17,333 bases of DNA from Streptococcus oralis (GTDB lineage: Bacteria; Bacillota; Bacilli; Lactobacillales; Streptococcaceae), in NCBI GenBank assembly GCA_937930605.1, contig CALHBZ010000215.1, positions 1 to 17,333 of the forward strand. Direction: 5' to 3'. The notes under the pieces are model-generated. The model worked only from the letters and a program-made list of their open reading frames with translations, searched no databases and was not told the DNA's origin. Both the position numbers and the translations under genes were made by a program. Shown here piece after piece: positions 1 through 7,773 of the stretch. Positions within the stretch are counted from its first letter, which is position 1. Each line of letters starts with the position of its first letter.

Positions 1-1360
1 ATGAAAGTGATAGCATCTCAGGCATACCAGGACCACCCTTAGGTCCAACGAAACGCACAACGACTACATCGCCATCAACGATTTCATCTGTCAGAACAGC
101 CTGTATAGCATCTTCTTCTGAGTCAAAGACCTTAGCTGGACCAACGTGGCGACGCACTTTAACACCAGATACCTTGGCAACCGCACCATCAGGGGCAAGA
201 TTCCCGTTCAAGATAATCAATGGTCCGTCTGCACGTTTCGGATTTTCCAGTGGCATGATGACTTTTTGACCTGGAGTAAGATCTGCAAAATCAGCCAAGT
301 TTTCAGCAACAGTCTTACCAGTACATGTGATACGGTCTCCGTGAAGGAAGCCATTCGCTAGCAAGTACTTCATAACCGCTGGGACACCACCGACTTCGTA
401 GAGGTCTTGGAAGACATACTGACCCGAAGGTTTCAAGTCGGCCAAGTGGGGCACACGCTCTTGGATCGTATTGAAGTCCTCAAGTGACAAGTCAACATTG
501 GCAGCATGGGCAATAGCAAGCAAGTGAAGAGTGGCATTGGTTGACCCACCTAGAGCCATAGTCACAGTAATGGCATCTTCAAAGGCTTCACGAGTCAAGA
601 TATCTGATGGTTTGAGACCGAGCTCTAGCATCTTAACAACAGCACGTCCTGCTGCTTCGATATCTTCTTTCTTGTCAGCTGATTCAGCTGGGTGAGATGA
701 TGAACCTGGCAAACTCATCCCTAGAACTTCGATAGCAGTCGCCATGGTATTAGCTGTATACATACCACCACAGCCACCAGGGCCAGGGCAGGCATTACAT
801 TCGAGACGTTTCACGTCCTCAGCTGTCATATCACCATGGTTCCATTTTCCGATACCCTCAAAGACAGAAACCAAGTCAATGTCTTTGCCATCAAGATTTC
901 CCGGTGCAATGGTTCCACCATAGGCGAAAATAGCTGGGATATCCATGTTAGCAATGGCAATCATGGAACCAGGCATGTTCTTATCACAGCCACCGATAGC
1001 GACGAAGGCATCCACGTTGTGACCACCCATAGCTGCCTCGATGGAGTCCGCGATGATGTCACGAGATGTTAGAGAGAAACGCATACCAGGCGTTCCCATA
1101 GCAATCCCGTCCGCTACAGTGATAGTCCCAAACTGCACAGGCCAAGCACCTGCAGATTTGACACCTTCTTTGGCCAATTTCCCGAAATCATGCAAGTGAA
1201 TGTTACATGGCGTATTTTCTGCCCAAGTTGAAATCACTCCCACAATCGGTGTCTCAAAGTCCTTATCTGTCATACCAGTCGCACGAAGCATAGCACGGTT
1301 TGGTGATTTTACCATACTGTCATAAATACTACTGCGGTGACGTTTATCTAATTCAGTCAT
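1..1360 (-). CDS. ilvD: Dihydroxy-acid dehydratase, N-terminal 453 codons (runs off window)
   Basis: Cytoplasmic Fe-S enzyme of branched-chain amino acid synthesis. It dehydrates 2,3-dihydroxy-isovalerate and 2,3-dihydroxy-3-methylvalerate to the 2-oxo acids used for valine/leucine and isoleucine. The minus strand reads [16 protein letters not shown] and stays open to base 1. Family motifs are clear: TPCN (Cys about 52), GGCDKNMPG (Cys about 125) and [15 protein letters not shown] (Cys about 197), the three cluster cysteines. The last visible residues are [11 protein letters not shown]. The family is about 560-570 aa, so roughly 110 residues lie outside the window. The ATG at 1358-1360 is preceded by a GGGAGGGA ribosome site. 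GC content and codon use are those of a normal housekeeping gene, unlike the AT-rich cargo further right. It is divergent from rpmF. Confidence 0.96.
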   Translation of the reverse strand, partial: MTELDKRHRSSIYDSMVKSPNRAMLRATGMTDKDFETPIVGVISTWAENTPCNIHLHDFGKLAKEGVKSAGAWPVQFGTITVADGIAMGTPGMRFSLTSRDIIADSIEAAMGGHNVDAFVAIGGCDKNMPGSMIAIANMDIPAIFAYGGTIAPGNLDGKDIDLVSVFEGIGKWNHGDMTAEDVKRLECNACPGPGGCGGMYTANTMATAIEVLGMSLPGSSSHPAESADKKEDIEAAGRAVVKMLELGLKPSDILTREAFEDAITVTMALGGSTNATLHLLAIAHAANVDLSLEDFNTIQERVPHLADLKPSGQYVFQDLYEVGGVPAVMKYLLANGFLHGDRITCTGKTVAENLADFADLTPGQKVIMPLENPKRADGPLIILNGNLAPDGAVAKVSGVKVRRHVGPAKVFDSEEDAIQAVLTDEIVDGDVVVVRFVGPKGGPGMPEMLSLS

Positions 1361-1387
1361 CTTATCCCTCCCATTTCAGTTTTTACT

Positions 1388-1396
1388 ATTATAGCA
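1388..1396 (-). promoter_or_regulatory. Extended -10 promoter of ilvD
   Basis: On the minus strand TGCTATAAT, a perfect extended -10 (TG-N-TATAAT), lies about 28 bp before the ilvD start. No good -35 is visible at 16-18 bp (TGTTCA at best), which is usual for extended -10 promoters. The leader is too short for a T-box or peptide attenuator. Confidence 0.7.
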
Positions 1397-1495
1397 CATT
1401 TTAAAAGCAATGAACAGAAGAAAATTCTTGAATTTTCAGAAAATTTCGATTACTAGCTTCTGATTTTTTCATCTTTTTTTGTCAAGTAACTTTAC

Positions 1496-1524
1496 TTTAC
1501 AAAAAAAATGTGTTATCCTAGTAT
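1496..1524 (+). promoter_or_regulatory. Promoter of rpmF-rpmG
   Basis: TTTACA (1496-1501), a 17-bp spacer and TAGTAT (1519-1524) form a good sigma-A promoter, about 50 bp before the AAAGGAG ribosome site (1566-1572) of rpmF. The leader between them shows no clear structure. Confidence 0.7.
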
Positions 1525-1580
1525 GGTTGATGAAAATCAGTGGATTGAATCGAATTTAAATACCTAAAGGAGAAAACAAA

Positions 1581-1763
1581 ATGGCAGTACCTGCACGTCG
1601 CACTTCAAAAGCGAAGAAAAACAAACGTCGTACACACTACAAAGTAACAGCTCCATCTGTAAACTTTGACGAAACTACTGGAGATTACTCACGTTCTCAC
1701 CGTGTATCACTTAAAGGATACTACAAAGGACGTAAAATCGCTAAAGCTGCATCAGCTGAATAA
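1581..1763 (+). CDS. rpmF: 50S ribosomal protein L32
   Basis: Small basic protein of the large ribosomal subunit, 60 aa, beginning [20 protein letters not shown], the classic L32 N-terminus. It lacks the CxxC zinc pairs found in zinc-binding L32 forms, so it is the zinc-independent type. Start ATG follows AAAGGAG by 8 bases. The L33 gene starts 15 bp downstream with its own ribosome site, so the two form an operon driven by the promoter at 1496. Codon use is strongly biased, as in highly expressed genes. It is core chromosome and anchors the left border of the inserted DNA. Confidence 0.97.
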
Positions 1764-1778
1764 TAGAAGGGAGATACC

Positions 1779-1928
1779 ATGCGCGTAAATATTACACTTG
1801 AACACAAAGAATCTGGTGAACGCTTGTACCTTACTTCTAAAAACAAACGTAACACTCCAGACCGTCTTCAATTGAAGAAATACTCACCAAAACTTCGCAA
1901 ACACGTTGTGTTTACAGAGGTTAAGTAA
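1779..1928 (+). CDS. rpmG: 50S ribosomal protein L33, target gene of the integrated elements
   Basis: 49 aa, starting [20 protein letters not shown] and ending KHVVFTEVK. It is a large-subunit ribosomal protein of the cysteine-free, zinc-independent type. The ribosome site is AGAAGGGAG (1765-1773). The gene is intact, but its last codons (TTT ACA GAG GTT AAG TAA, 1911-1928) are repeated with synonymous changes at 13221 and 17155. The 3' tip is therefore the integration site, and the end of the coding sequence has probably been rewritten by an incoming element while keeping the same peptide. I infer this from the repeats; the empty site is not available here. Confidence 0.96.
1911..1928 (+). 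repeat. Left att core (L) at the rpmG 3' end
   Basis: TTT ACA GAG GTT AAG TAA encodes F-T-E-V-K-stop. The same peptide is encoded at 13221-13238 (TTT ACA GAG GTG AAA TAG) and 17155-17172 (TTT ACA GAA GTT AAG TAA). Direct repeats in one gene tip flanking an integrase element are the expected crossover core. The exact crossover bases cannot be fixed from one sequence. Confidence 0.8.
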
Positions 1929-2042
1929 GGGTTTCAGTACACGTCAATAGACGTCAAAATATTGATTTGAAGCGATTTTTGATTTTTCGAAATTCATTAC
2001 ATTGTGCTACAAATCAATAAAAACTCTACCTTTTACTCTACC
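1929..2042 (+). repeat. Left arm of element 1 with integrase arm-type repeat pair
   Basis: This stretch aligns with 13239-13352 and with 17173-17285: shared blocks include CACGTCAATAGA, TTGATTT-AAGCG, a TTCA-TACATT block and a terminal pair of CTCTACC repeats. Here the pair is at 2024-2030 and 2036-2042, with a 12-bp period. A matching pair lies at the other end of element 1 (13130-13148). Paired short direct repeats at both ends are typical binding sites of the N-terminal domain of tyrosine integrases. Function is inferred from layout. Confidence 0.6.
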
Positions 2043-2079
2043 TTTTTAGATAAATATATCATTTGGATATTGAAGTTAA

Positions 2080-2112
2080 GCCCTGTTATCATAACGATAG
2101 CAGGGCTTTTTC
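2080..2112 (+). terminator. Rho-independent terminator for rpmF-rpmG, within the element's left arm
   Basis: GCCCTGTTATC (2080-2090), loop ATAAC, GATAGCAGGGC (2096-2106), then TTTTTCT. The 11-bp stem has one G-T wobble. It lies 150 bp after the rpmG stop, beyond the att core. The same sequence begins again at the very end of the window (GAAGTTAAGCCCTGCTAT), so this terminator is part of the repeated unit. Confidence 0.85.
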
Positions 2113-2603
2113 TATTCAGAATTTTTCTGAGGCACCTTTATCTTTGATTGCTTCAATTCATCCTCAACAAAATAGAAGATAAAAATTATAGTAATCATCA
2201 CAATACTTGATAAGATAAAGTATAAAGTTGAACTTATGAATAATATTGAAATCAACCTACTTTCAATATCGTTTTGCAATAATAACCTGTAAAATGCACA
2301 TATACTAATATTTATCAATCCTACAGCAAAAGGGACAATAATAGATAGTATGAGTTGCAACTTAGCTCTTTCTGTCTCAAATATTGTCTTCATAATCGTA
2401 GTTGATTTAGATATAGATGCTAGGATTCCAAGCATTGCACCTAGAAAACCTGTCATTATAGATGAAAAATTCAATACATCACCTATAAAGTCCTTTACAT
2501 CTAACTTCGTGAAAATTTCAGAGAGAGGAAAGCTAAACAGACCGATTATGATTGCAATTAGCAAATATATAAGCCAAAACCGATTACGTTTTATATTTTT
2601 CAT
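2112..2603 (-). CDS. Four-helix membrane protein, partner of the upstream cytosolic protein
   Basis: 163 aa, not recognised as a named family. Four strong hydrophobic segments are visible at about residues 9-31, 44-65, 83-108 and 116-147, with short charged loops and a charged C-terminal tail (VEDELKQSKIKVPQKNSE). No signal peptide cleavage site or enzyme motif is seen. Its ATG overlaps the stop of the upstream gene by 4 bases (ATGA, 2600-2603), so the two are translationally coupled and probably act together. A small four-helix membrane protein coupled to a cytosolic protein of about 300 aa is the architecture of some anti-phage systems such as Kiwa (KwaA/KwaB), but I cannot claim homology. 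The stop lies at the edge of the rpmG terminator, so transcription from the right collides with that of rpmG. Confidence 0.75.
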   Translation of the reverse strand: MKNIKRNRFWLIYLLIAIIIGLFSFPLSEIFTKLDVKDFIGDVLNFSSIMTGFLGAMLGILASISKSTTIMKTIFETERAKLQLILSIIVPFAVGLINISICAFYRLLLQNDIESRLISILFISSTLYFILSSIVMITIIFIFYFVEDELKQSKIKVPQKNSE

Positions 2604-3493
2604 CTATTTCTCAACACCTTATATTTTATATCCGAATATCTTAGTGACATTTCTGAAAATACTGAATCTGGATTTAATGTTCTGTTATTATCATATTGGA
2701 AATGGATGACTTCTGTTAACTTATTTGAAATTAAATCAACAGTTTCAAGCCGTTCATCATAATTACGTCCCCGGACATGTAGTTTTTTTACACCATTTCT
2801 ATCAATGGACATCACTTCCCTAACAATACTATCAGGTAAATATTCTCCATTTTTGTTTTTATCTTTTTTAGCAGTAAGTGAAATCTCAACATCAAATAAG
2901 CTGGAATCTTTATCTGATGATATCGCATTTTGAATGATGGATATCAAATCAAAATTATCTGTTGGATTCGTATCCTGCCCCATTTTAATTGCAACATGCT
3001 TATAGCCGATGAAACTTCTAGCAACTCTTTCTGCGTCTGATTGGATGATAACTGGTAATCTGATATCACACTTATAGTTCAATTTATCCAAAAGTGCGCT
3101 CAGGAAAAATTCAAACTTATTCGTACTGATTGAATTTCGATTTACTTGTAGCATAAATAGTGCATTCTCACTATCATAGAGAGCTGACATTTTCTCTCCT
3201 AAGAACTCATCTTCTTCCAACCCTAAATCTTGAGATTGACCATTTAACCTTGTCTTGCTCGGAAAATTAAAATCTCGCAATTCTTCAACAACTAGATGAT
3301 AATAAGGTTCCATATCATTAGGACGAGCTAATCTCTCAAGCTTATACTTATCGTCAGAAAGTTGAAAAGTATATCTATCAGGGTTATCTCTGTATCTCAA
3401 CGCTACCTCATCAAACACAGTTGACAAATCAATTTGTTCTCCTTCATGTACAACCTTATGGAAATAAAATCTTACCTGTTTTGTTCTAGTCAT
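2600..3493 (-). CDS. Cytosolic protein of about 297 aa, possibly DUF6731-like
   Basis: Soluble protein with mixed alpha/beta character and no membrane segment. Residues about 90-130 (LGEKMSALYDSENALFMLQVNRNSIS...FFLSALL) resemble, from memory, the core of DUF6731 proteins; this is a weak recognition. A lysine-rich stretch KKDKNKNGEY lies near residue 210, followed by a C-terminal part with HVRGRNYDERLE. I chose the ATG at 3491-3493 because GGAG stands 6 bases before it. An upstream TTG at 3505 would overlap that ribosome site. It is first in a two-gene operon with the membrane protein and next to a restriction-modification system in the cargo of a mobile element. That context suggests a role in phage or plasmid defence, but no catalytic motif supports a specific activity. 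Confidence 0.7.
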   Translation of the reverse strand: MTRTKQVRFYFHKVVHEGEQIDLSTVFDEVALRYRDNPDRYTFQLSDDKYKLERLARPNDMEPYYHLVVEELRDFNFPSKTRLNGQSQDLGLEEDEFLGEKMSALYDSENALFMLQVNRNSISTNKFEFFLSALLDKLNYKCDIRLPVIIQSDAERVARSFIGYKHVAIKMGQDTNPTDNFDLISIIQNAISSDKDSSLFDVEISLTAKKDKNKNGEYLPDSIVREVMSIDRNGVKKLHVRGRNYDERLETVDLISNKLTEVIHFQYDNNRTLNPDSVFSEMSLRYSDIKYKVLRNR

Positions 3494-3644
3494 TTGTTTC
3501 TCCAATTATCGATTTTTACCTAATTTTCTTCAATCAATTGTAATCGTTACTCATTCTCACTACTATCTATGACACGAGAAATTATTTTAACTTTCATACT
3601 GATATAGTCTCTTTCATCACCTCTAAATCTCTTAATTATTTATT

Positions 3645-3682
3645 AAAACGACTTCAGAGTTCTTGTATAAACAAGATGAAGT
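3645..3682 (-). terminator. Probable terminator of the Sau3AI-like gene
   Basis: Two stacked stems: outer ACTTCA/TGAAGT (3651-3656 and 3677-3682) and inner TCTTGT/ACAAGA (3661-3666 and 3671-3676) with loop ATAA and a 4-base bulge. On the minus strand the hairpin is followed by CGTTTTAATAA. It lies just behind the restriction gene stop at 3688, so it would separate that gene from the two-gene module. Confidence 0.5.
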
Positions 3683-3687
3683 GACTT

Positions 3688-5169
3688 TTATAGATAGTCT
3701 ACATTACTTAGTAAATCCACTAAATAACATCCTTTAAGCCAAAAATTTTGATAATACATCTTTACACCATTAATAGTCAAGGGTTTCTTAGTGGAATCTG
3801 AACCCGTTCCCCTTAAAAATAAAGCATAAGATTCGGATTTTGGCAAATTAGGAGCTTCTTGCTGGATTCCTGTTTTATTTATTTTTGGAGAACCATCTTT
3901 TTTATAAAGCTTTTCATTGATTAGTTTCTTTCCATTAACAAGCTCACGCACTCTCTCCCAAGTTTTTTGTACCTCAGTAGTCAAGAATTCATCGTCAAAT
4001 GAAATTCGTTTAAAACCAAGGAAGACATTGTTTTCATATAAATCATTAGATTTTTGTTCCTCAAAAATAGCAAATAAGAATTTTTGTTCTGCAAAAAACG
4101 AATATATAAATGAAGATTCAAAATTAATTTCTTTATCAGTCCATTCTTGGAAATCTACTTTAAGAAATTTTGTATCCTCTGTTCTATTTCCTTGCGTTGT
4201 TAGTGTAATAGTCTTATAACAAATACTGAACTTGTTGAAAAGCTCTATATCTTCTAAACTAGAAGCTGTTTCACTAAACATTCGAGCTACAATCATTGAT
4301 GAGGCTTGTTTAGTAACTTTACCATTTTTTGATAAAGGTAAATCAATACGCAATTCAGTAGCTATTTCTGAAATAGTTTTACCTTTATATTTTCTTGCTA
4401 AGTTAGATAGTATCTTATCCAACTCTTGGAAACTAGAGAAATTTGCTTGAGGTAATAGCGGTTCAAAATGCACCCCTAAGTAACTTCTAGCTATCGTTGT
4501 CACAACTGCTCTAGTTAATCTAAAACGAGGTTTATTAGGATATTTGGGAGCGGTATCTAAGTAAGCCAGTTGATTTCGTAATTTAGATATTTTGGGGAAC
4601 TCTACTTCTGTATCTAAATTATTTTCCCAGACATTAGCTACAAAATCACGGACAATTTTCCAGTCATTTTCAATAATTTTTTGTTCATCTTTACTAAATT
4701 TATAAAAATGATATCCTTGAATAGGGAAGTTAGCATACTCTTTAGCTGGTACTGTACTTGATGAATCATAAAGATAATAAACTAAAAGTAGCTCTTCAAG
4801 TTTATGCCACAATTGAGAATTATAAAAATCATTTTGATTAGCAATCTGATTTAGAGACACAGCAGTAATACTCATTGGTTCTTTCGCCTCTAGTTTATGA
4901 CCAGATTTATCTCTTGAACTAACTCTTTTTAGTCCCGTAGTTTTAAGTTCTACAGGTCTACCATCAATCAATAAATCCGGTTCTGATTTAGTATCAGCTG
5001 GATAATCAAAAACAGATTGTTCAATCACATCTCCTGCAATACCTGTAATTTTAGGTTTAGTAATCGTTCTATCAAAAATATGATTTTTATCTACTTGTCC
5101 TAAAGTTTTTCCAACTATTGCTTTTAAAATATTATCAACCTCTACTCTGGAAAAAATATGCTCTGCCAT
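3688..5169 (-). CDS. Sau3AI/MutH-family type II restriction endonuclease, predicted GATC-specific
   Basis: 493 aa, close to the length of Sau3AI (about 490). The N-terminal domain carries the MutH/Sau3AI active-site pattern: GIAGDVIEQSVF with Glu50, PDLLIDG with Asp65, and VELKTTG with Glu74 and Lys76 (D...ExK nuclease core). The C-terminal half (about 290-493) would be the second MutH-like fold that binds DNA in an allosteric way in Sau3AI. The predicted reaction is double-strand cutting of unmethylated GATC; Sau3AI is blocked by 5-methylcytosine but not by adenine methylation. It is divergent from the matching cytosine methyltransferase at 5284, with only 114 bp between them. Start ATG 5167-5169 follows GAGGA. 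The gene looks intact. GATC specificity is inferred from the family. Confidence 0.9.
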   Translation of the reverse strand: MAEHIFSRVEVDNILKAIVGKTLGQVDKNHIFDRTITKPKITGIAGDVIEQSVFDYPADTKSEPDLLIDGRPVELKTTGLKRVSSRDKSGHKLEAKEPMSITAVSLNQIANQNDFYNSQLWHKLEELLLVYYLYDSSSTVPAKEYANFPIQGYHFYKFSKDEQKIIENDWKIVRDFVANVWENNLDTEVEFPKISKLRNQLAYLDTAPKYPNKPRFRLTRAVVTTIARSYLGVHFEPLLPQANFSSFQELDKILSNLARKYKGKTISEIATELRIDLPLSKNGKVTKQASSMIVARMFSETASSLEDIELFNKFSICYKTITLTTQGNRTEDTKFLKVDFQEWTDKEINFESSFIYSFFAEQKFLFAIFEEQKSNDLYENNVFLGFKRISFDDEFLTTEVQKTWERVRELVNGKKLINEKLYKKDGSPKINKTGIQQEAPNLPKSESYALFLRGTGSDSTKKPLTINGVKMYYQNFWLKGCYLVDLLSNVDYL

Positions 5170-5198
5170 AGAAATCCTCGCTTAATTTTTATAAGACC

Positions 5199-5207
5199 AT
5201 TATATCA
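5199..5207 (-). promoter_or_regulatory. Extended -10 promoter of the restriction gene
   Basis: On the minus strand TGATATAAT gives TG-N-TATAAT about 30 bp before the start. The region where its -35 would fall (5222-5227, CAAGTT) overlaps the -35 box of the opposite methyltransferase promoter. The two promoters therefore stand back to back and may compete. Confidence 0.65.
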
Positions 5208-5214
5208 CAGTTAG

Positions 5215-5232
5215 AAGTTTAAACTTGATCAA
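5215..5232. promoter_or_regulatory. Palindrome plus GATC site between the two R-M promoters
   Basis: AAGTTTAAACTT (5215-5226) is a perfect 12-bp palindrome and overlaps TTGATCAA (5225-5232), itself a perfect palindrome containing GATC. It covers the -35 positions of both divergent promoters. It could be a binding site for the methyltransferase or another regulator, and GATC methylation here could tune expression. Regulatory role is inferred. Confidence 0.5.
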
Positions 5233-5253
5233 TTCACAAAAAAATAGTATAAT
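5225..5253 (+). promoter_or_regulatory. Promoter of the GATC methyltransferase gene
   Basis: TTGATC (5225-5230), a 17-bp spacer and TATAAT (5248-5253), 31 bp before the ATG. The -35 box contains GATC, the predicted substrate of the encoded enzyme. Confidence 0.8.
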
Positions 5254-5283
5254 GTAAGAATACATGATTATATAGGAGAAAAA

Positions 5284-6552
5284 ATGAAAGTCCTAGAATT
5301 ATTTGCAGGCGTTGGTGGATTCAGAATTGGACTCGAAAACGCAGATAGAAATTTATTTAAAACAAAATGGGCTAATCAGTGGGAACCGTCCCGAAAATCT
5401 CAAGATGCATTTGAGGTTTATGATTATCATTTCCCAGACAGTGAGAATATCAATATTAGTATCTCTGATATTACAGACGAGCAGTTTTCAAAAATGGATG
5501 CAGATATGATTGTAGGAGGTTTTCCTTGCCAAGATTATTCTGTTGCTAGAAGTAAAAAGAATGAAAAAGGGATTGAAGGAAAAAAAGGAGTCCTCTTTTG
5601 GGAAATCATTCGTGCTACTGAAAACATTAAGCCTAAATATCTTATCCTCGAAAATGTTGATAGATTGTTAAAAGCACCTTCTAAACAACGAGGAAGAGAC
5701 TTCGCAATCATGTTAACGGCCTTTAATAATTTGGGATATTCAGTTGAATGGAGAGTTATAAACGCAGCTGATTACGGGCGTAGTCAAAGACGTCGTCGAG
5801 TCTTCTTCTTCGTTTATCGTAATGATACCAAATTTGCTAAATCAGTTGATGAACAATATGAAAACAATGAATCTGTAGCTGAAGAAAATAAATATGATGA
5901 TTATTTGTTTAGAACAGGTTTATTCGCGACTCAATTTCCAATTAAAAACATACCAGTTAAAAATAGACATGTTTTTCATGAGCTTGGAGATGATATCGTA
6001 GAGGTATCTGATAATTTTACAGGTACTGTCTGGAACACAGGTATCATGAGATATGGAAAATACTACTCTATAGATACAGAACCTAACTATAATGGAAAAC
6101 CAATTACATTAGGTGAAATTCTTCAAGATGAAGAGGAAGTACCAGAGAAATATTTTATTACAGATAAAGCAAAATTGCAAAAATTCCAATTTCTAAGGGG
6201 ACCAAAACGAATAGAACGTACTTCTGCCGACGGTCATACTTATATCTATTCTGAAGGGGGAATGACCCCTTATGATGATTTAAACTTACCTGGTCGTACA
6301 ATGTTGACTTCTGAAGGTACTGTTAATCGTTCAACACATTTTCTTAAAGTTAATGGTAAATACCGTCTTATAACTCCAGTTGAAGCAGAACGTCTTCAAG
6401 ATTTTCCAGATAATTGGACGGCTAAAAAGAAACTATCAGACGGATCTATTGTTGACGTTTCTGATAAAATGAGAATGTTTTTTATGGGAAATGCTTTGGT
6501 TACTGAGATCGTGAAAGAAATTGGAGGATTTATTTCTAAACTAGAGCGTTAG
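5284..6552 (+). CDS. DNA (cytosine-5-)-methyltransferase, M.Sau3AI type, predicted GATC
   Basis: 422 aa. It transfers a methyl group from S-adenosylmethionine to C5 of cytosine and protects host GATC sites from the adjacent nuclease. Motifs are in canonical order: I LELFAGVGGFRIGLE (4-18), IV GGFPCQDYS with catalytic Cys82, VI ILENVDRLL (Glu123-Asn124-Val125), VIII QRRRRVFFF (168-176), a variable target-recognition region of about 180-330, then motif IX (about 350-380, LITPVEAERLQDFP) and motif X (GNALVTEIV). It begins directly at motif I, so it lacks the N-terminal HTH extension some family members use for autoregulation. Start ATG follows AGGAG by 5 bases. The gene is divergent from the Sau3AI-like nuclease and ends at a shared convergent terminator. 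GATC is inferred from the partner nuclease. Confidence 0.93.
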   Translation: MKVLELFAGVGGFRIGLENADRNLFKTKWANQWEPSRKSQDAFEVYDYHFPDSENINISISDITDEQFSKMDADMIVGGFPCQDYSVARSKKNEKGIEGKKGVLFWEIIRATENIKPKYLILENVDRLLKAPSKQRGRDFAIMLTAFNNLGYSVEWRVINAADYGRSQRRRRVFFFVYRNDTKFAKSVDEQYENNESVAEENKYDDYLFRTGLFATQFPIKNIPVKNRHVFHELGDDIVEVSDNFTGTVWNTGIMRYGKYYSIDTEPNYNGKPITLGEILQDEEEVPEKYFITDKAKLQKFQFLRGPKRIERTSADGHTYIYSEGGMTPYDDLNLPGRTMLTSEGTVNRSTHFLKVNGKYRLITPVEAERLQDFPDNWTAKKKLSDGSIVDVSDKMRMFFMGNALVTEIVKEIGGFISKLER

Positions 6553-6576
6553 TATCATTTATAATAAAAGTTATTT

Positions 6577-6610
6577 AAAAGCAGAGAGTATATAAATCTC
6601 TGCTTTTTTT
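6577..6610. terminator. Bidirectional rho-independent terminator
   Basis: AAAAGCAGAGA (6577-6587), 9-base loop, TCTCTGCTTTT (6597-6607) and more T. The stem is an 11-bp perfect match, with A and T tracts on both sides. It serves the methyltransferase from the left and the convergent 385-aa gene from the right. Confidence 0.9.
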
Positions 6611-6615
6611 ATATT

Positions 6616-7773
6616 TTACTCATGTATTCCAGCATTATCAAGCGAAGAAATCAATAGAGAATCAGCCTGTATATCTTTTAATATTTTATGCAAGCGTGTA
6701 GAAATTCGATGTCTAAATGTAGCAGAACTACTTATAAACTCTGTATCTTTTTCCAATGCAATCCGAAATTTATCTAATTCATATTTTTCAAATGAATAAA
6801 TAGATTTCTTTAGCTTTTCAATTAACTCATAACTAATGAATTCCTCAGTATTTTCTGGTAAATACTTTTTAGTTAGTTTGGTTAATATAATACTACTATC
6901 AATAATATATTCGAAAGGTTGATTAAACATCTCAAGGAGACTATAGAATTTTTCTAAAAGTCCCTCATATTTTAGTGTTCTTTCTAAAACTTGAATTTCT
7001 AATGAGTATATATCCCCCCATTTTTTCAAAAAATTTGCTATTTCCTGAAAGCGTTGTTTCTCTACATCTCGTGCAGCTTGATGTATATATACTTTATCAT
7101 CAACATTATAAATAAATTCATCAATCAAATTAAAGATTTCTAATTTGAAAGTTTCATAAGAGGAATTTTCTGATAATCTGGACAGAATTTCTTTAGGCGA
7201 GTGTGGGTCTAAATAGAGAATTTGGGTAGGATATTGTCGCCTCTCAATTTCATGTTTCAGCGCAAAAAGATATGGCTCTGTCATTAGAAAAGGTGTTTTC
7301 CCTTTGCCAAACCCTCCGTTTAATTCCTCATACACTTCTCTCATTTCTACTTTATCAAAATCACCTAATAATTCATCAAAAGATGATAAAATAATACTTT
7401 GTTCTAAATCAGAATCCGAAAAGACTTTGTCATATTTTGGGAATACATGCAATTCTTCATGGTACTCTTTTTCATTGCCGTCAATATCTTCCAAATAGAA
7501 TGGTTCTTTCTGAGACCAGCCATAAATCGTTTTCATGAACCAGTCATTATCTGACTGGTCTTTTTTTCGTTTATGAATTTCCAAATAAGTACCGATAATA
7601 TCTGAACGTAGTATCTTTTGAATCTGACTACGTTTCATGGTTAAGTAATCACCATCTTTGTCGTTATCAGGATTCCAATGTTTTCTTAACTCGGATTCAG
7701 CTTCATCGTAGGTAAACCATTTATTAGCTTCAATAATCTCTTTTACTTTTAGTCTGTCTTCTTTAGATAGCAT
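6616..7773 (-). CDS. Unrecognised 385-aa protein next to the R-M system
   Basis: I do not recognise this family. The protein looks soluble and mostly helical, with no membrane segment or signal peptide. The N-terminal 60 residues (KEIIEANKWFTYDEAESELRKHW...MKRSQIQKIL) could form a small helical, perhaps winged-helix-like, domain. A glycine-rich turn GGFGKGKTPF near residues 153-162 resembles a nucleotide loop but does not fit Walker A. The rest is long amphipathic helices rich in Glu, Lys and Leu. The ATG at 7771-7773 has GAGG 5 bases upstream and AGGAGG further up. The gene is convergent with the methyltransferase and stands alone on its strand, between the R-M system and the mobility genes. 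Its place in the cargo region suggests an accessory or defence role, which the sequence does not prove. Confidence 0.75.
   Translation of the reverse strand: MLSKEDRLKVKEIIEANKWFTYDEAESELRKHWNPDNDKDGDYLTMKRSQIQKILRSDIIGTYLEIHKRKKDQSDNDWFMKTIYGWSQKEPFYLEDIDGNEKEYHEELHVFPKYDKVFSDSDLEQSIILSSFDELLGDFDKVEMREVYEELNGGFGKGKTPFLMTEPYLFALKHEIERRQYPTQILYLDPHSPKEILSRLSENSSYETFKLEIFNLIDEFIYNVDDKVYIHQAARDVEKQRFQEIANFLKKWGDIYSLEIQVLERTLKYEGLLEKFYSLLEMFNQPFEYIIDSSIILTKLTKKYLPENTEEFISYELIEKLKKSIYSFEKYELDKFRIALEKDTEFISSSATFRHRISTRLHKILKDIQADSLLISSLDNAGIHE

Noticed and set aside
146..1072. Plus-strand frames of 71 and 78 codons over ilvD
   Set aside because: They are antisense to ilvD, whose reading frame with conserved cysteine motifs covers the whole stretch; they have no ribosome site and no recognisable protein.
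2350..2709. 119-codon plus-strand frame
   Set aside because: Antisense to the membrane protein and its partner, no ribosome site; it is the complement of hydrophobic codons.
2112..3493. Naming the two-gene module Kiwa
   Set aside because: Only topology and size agree; I see no sequence feature that would prove KwaA/KwaB homology, so it is kept as an analogy.
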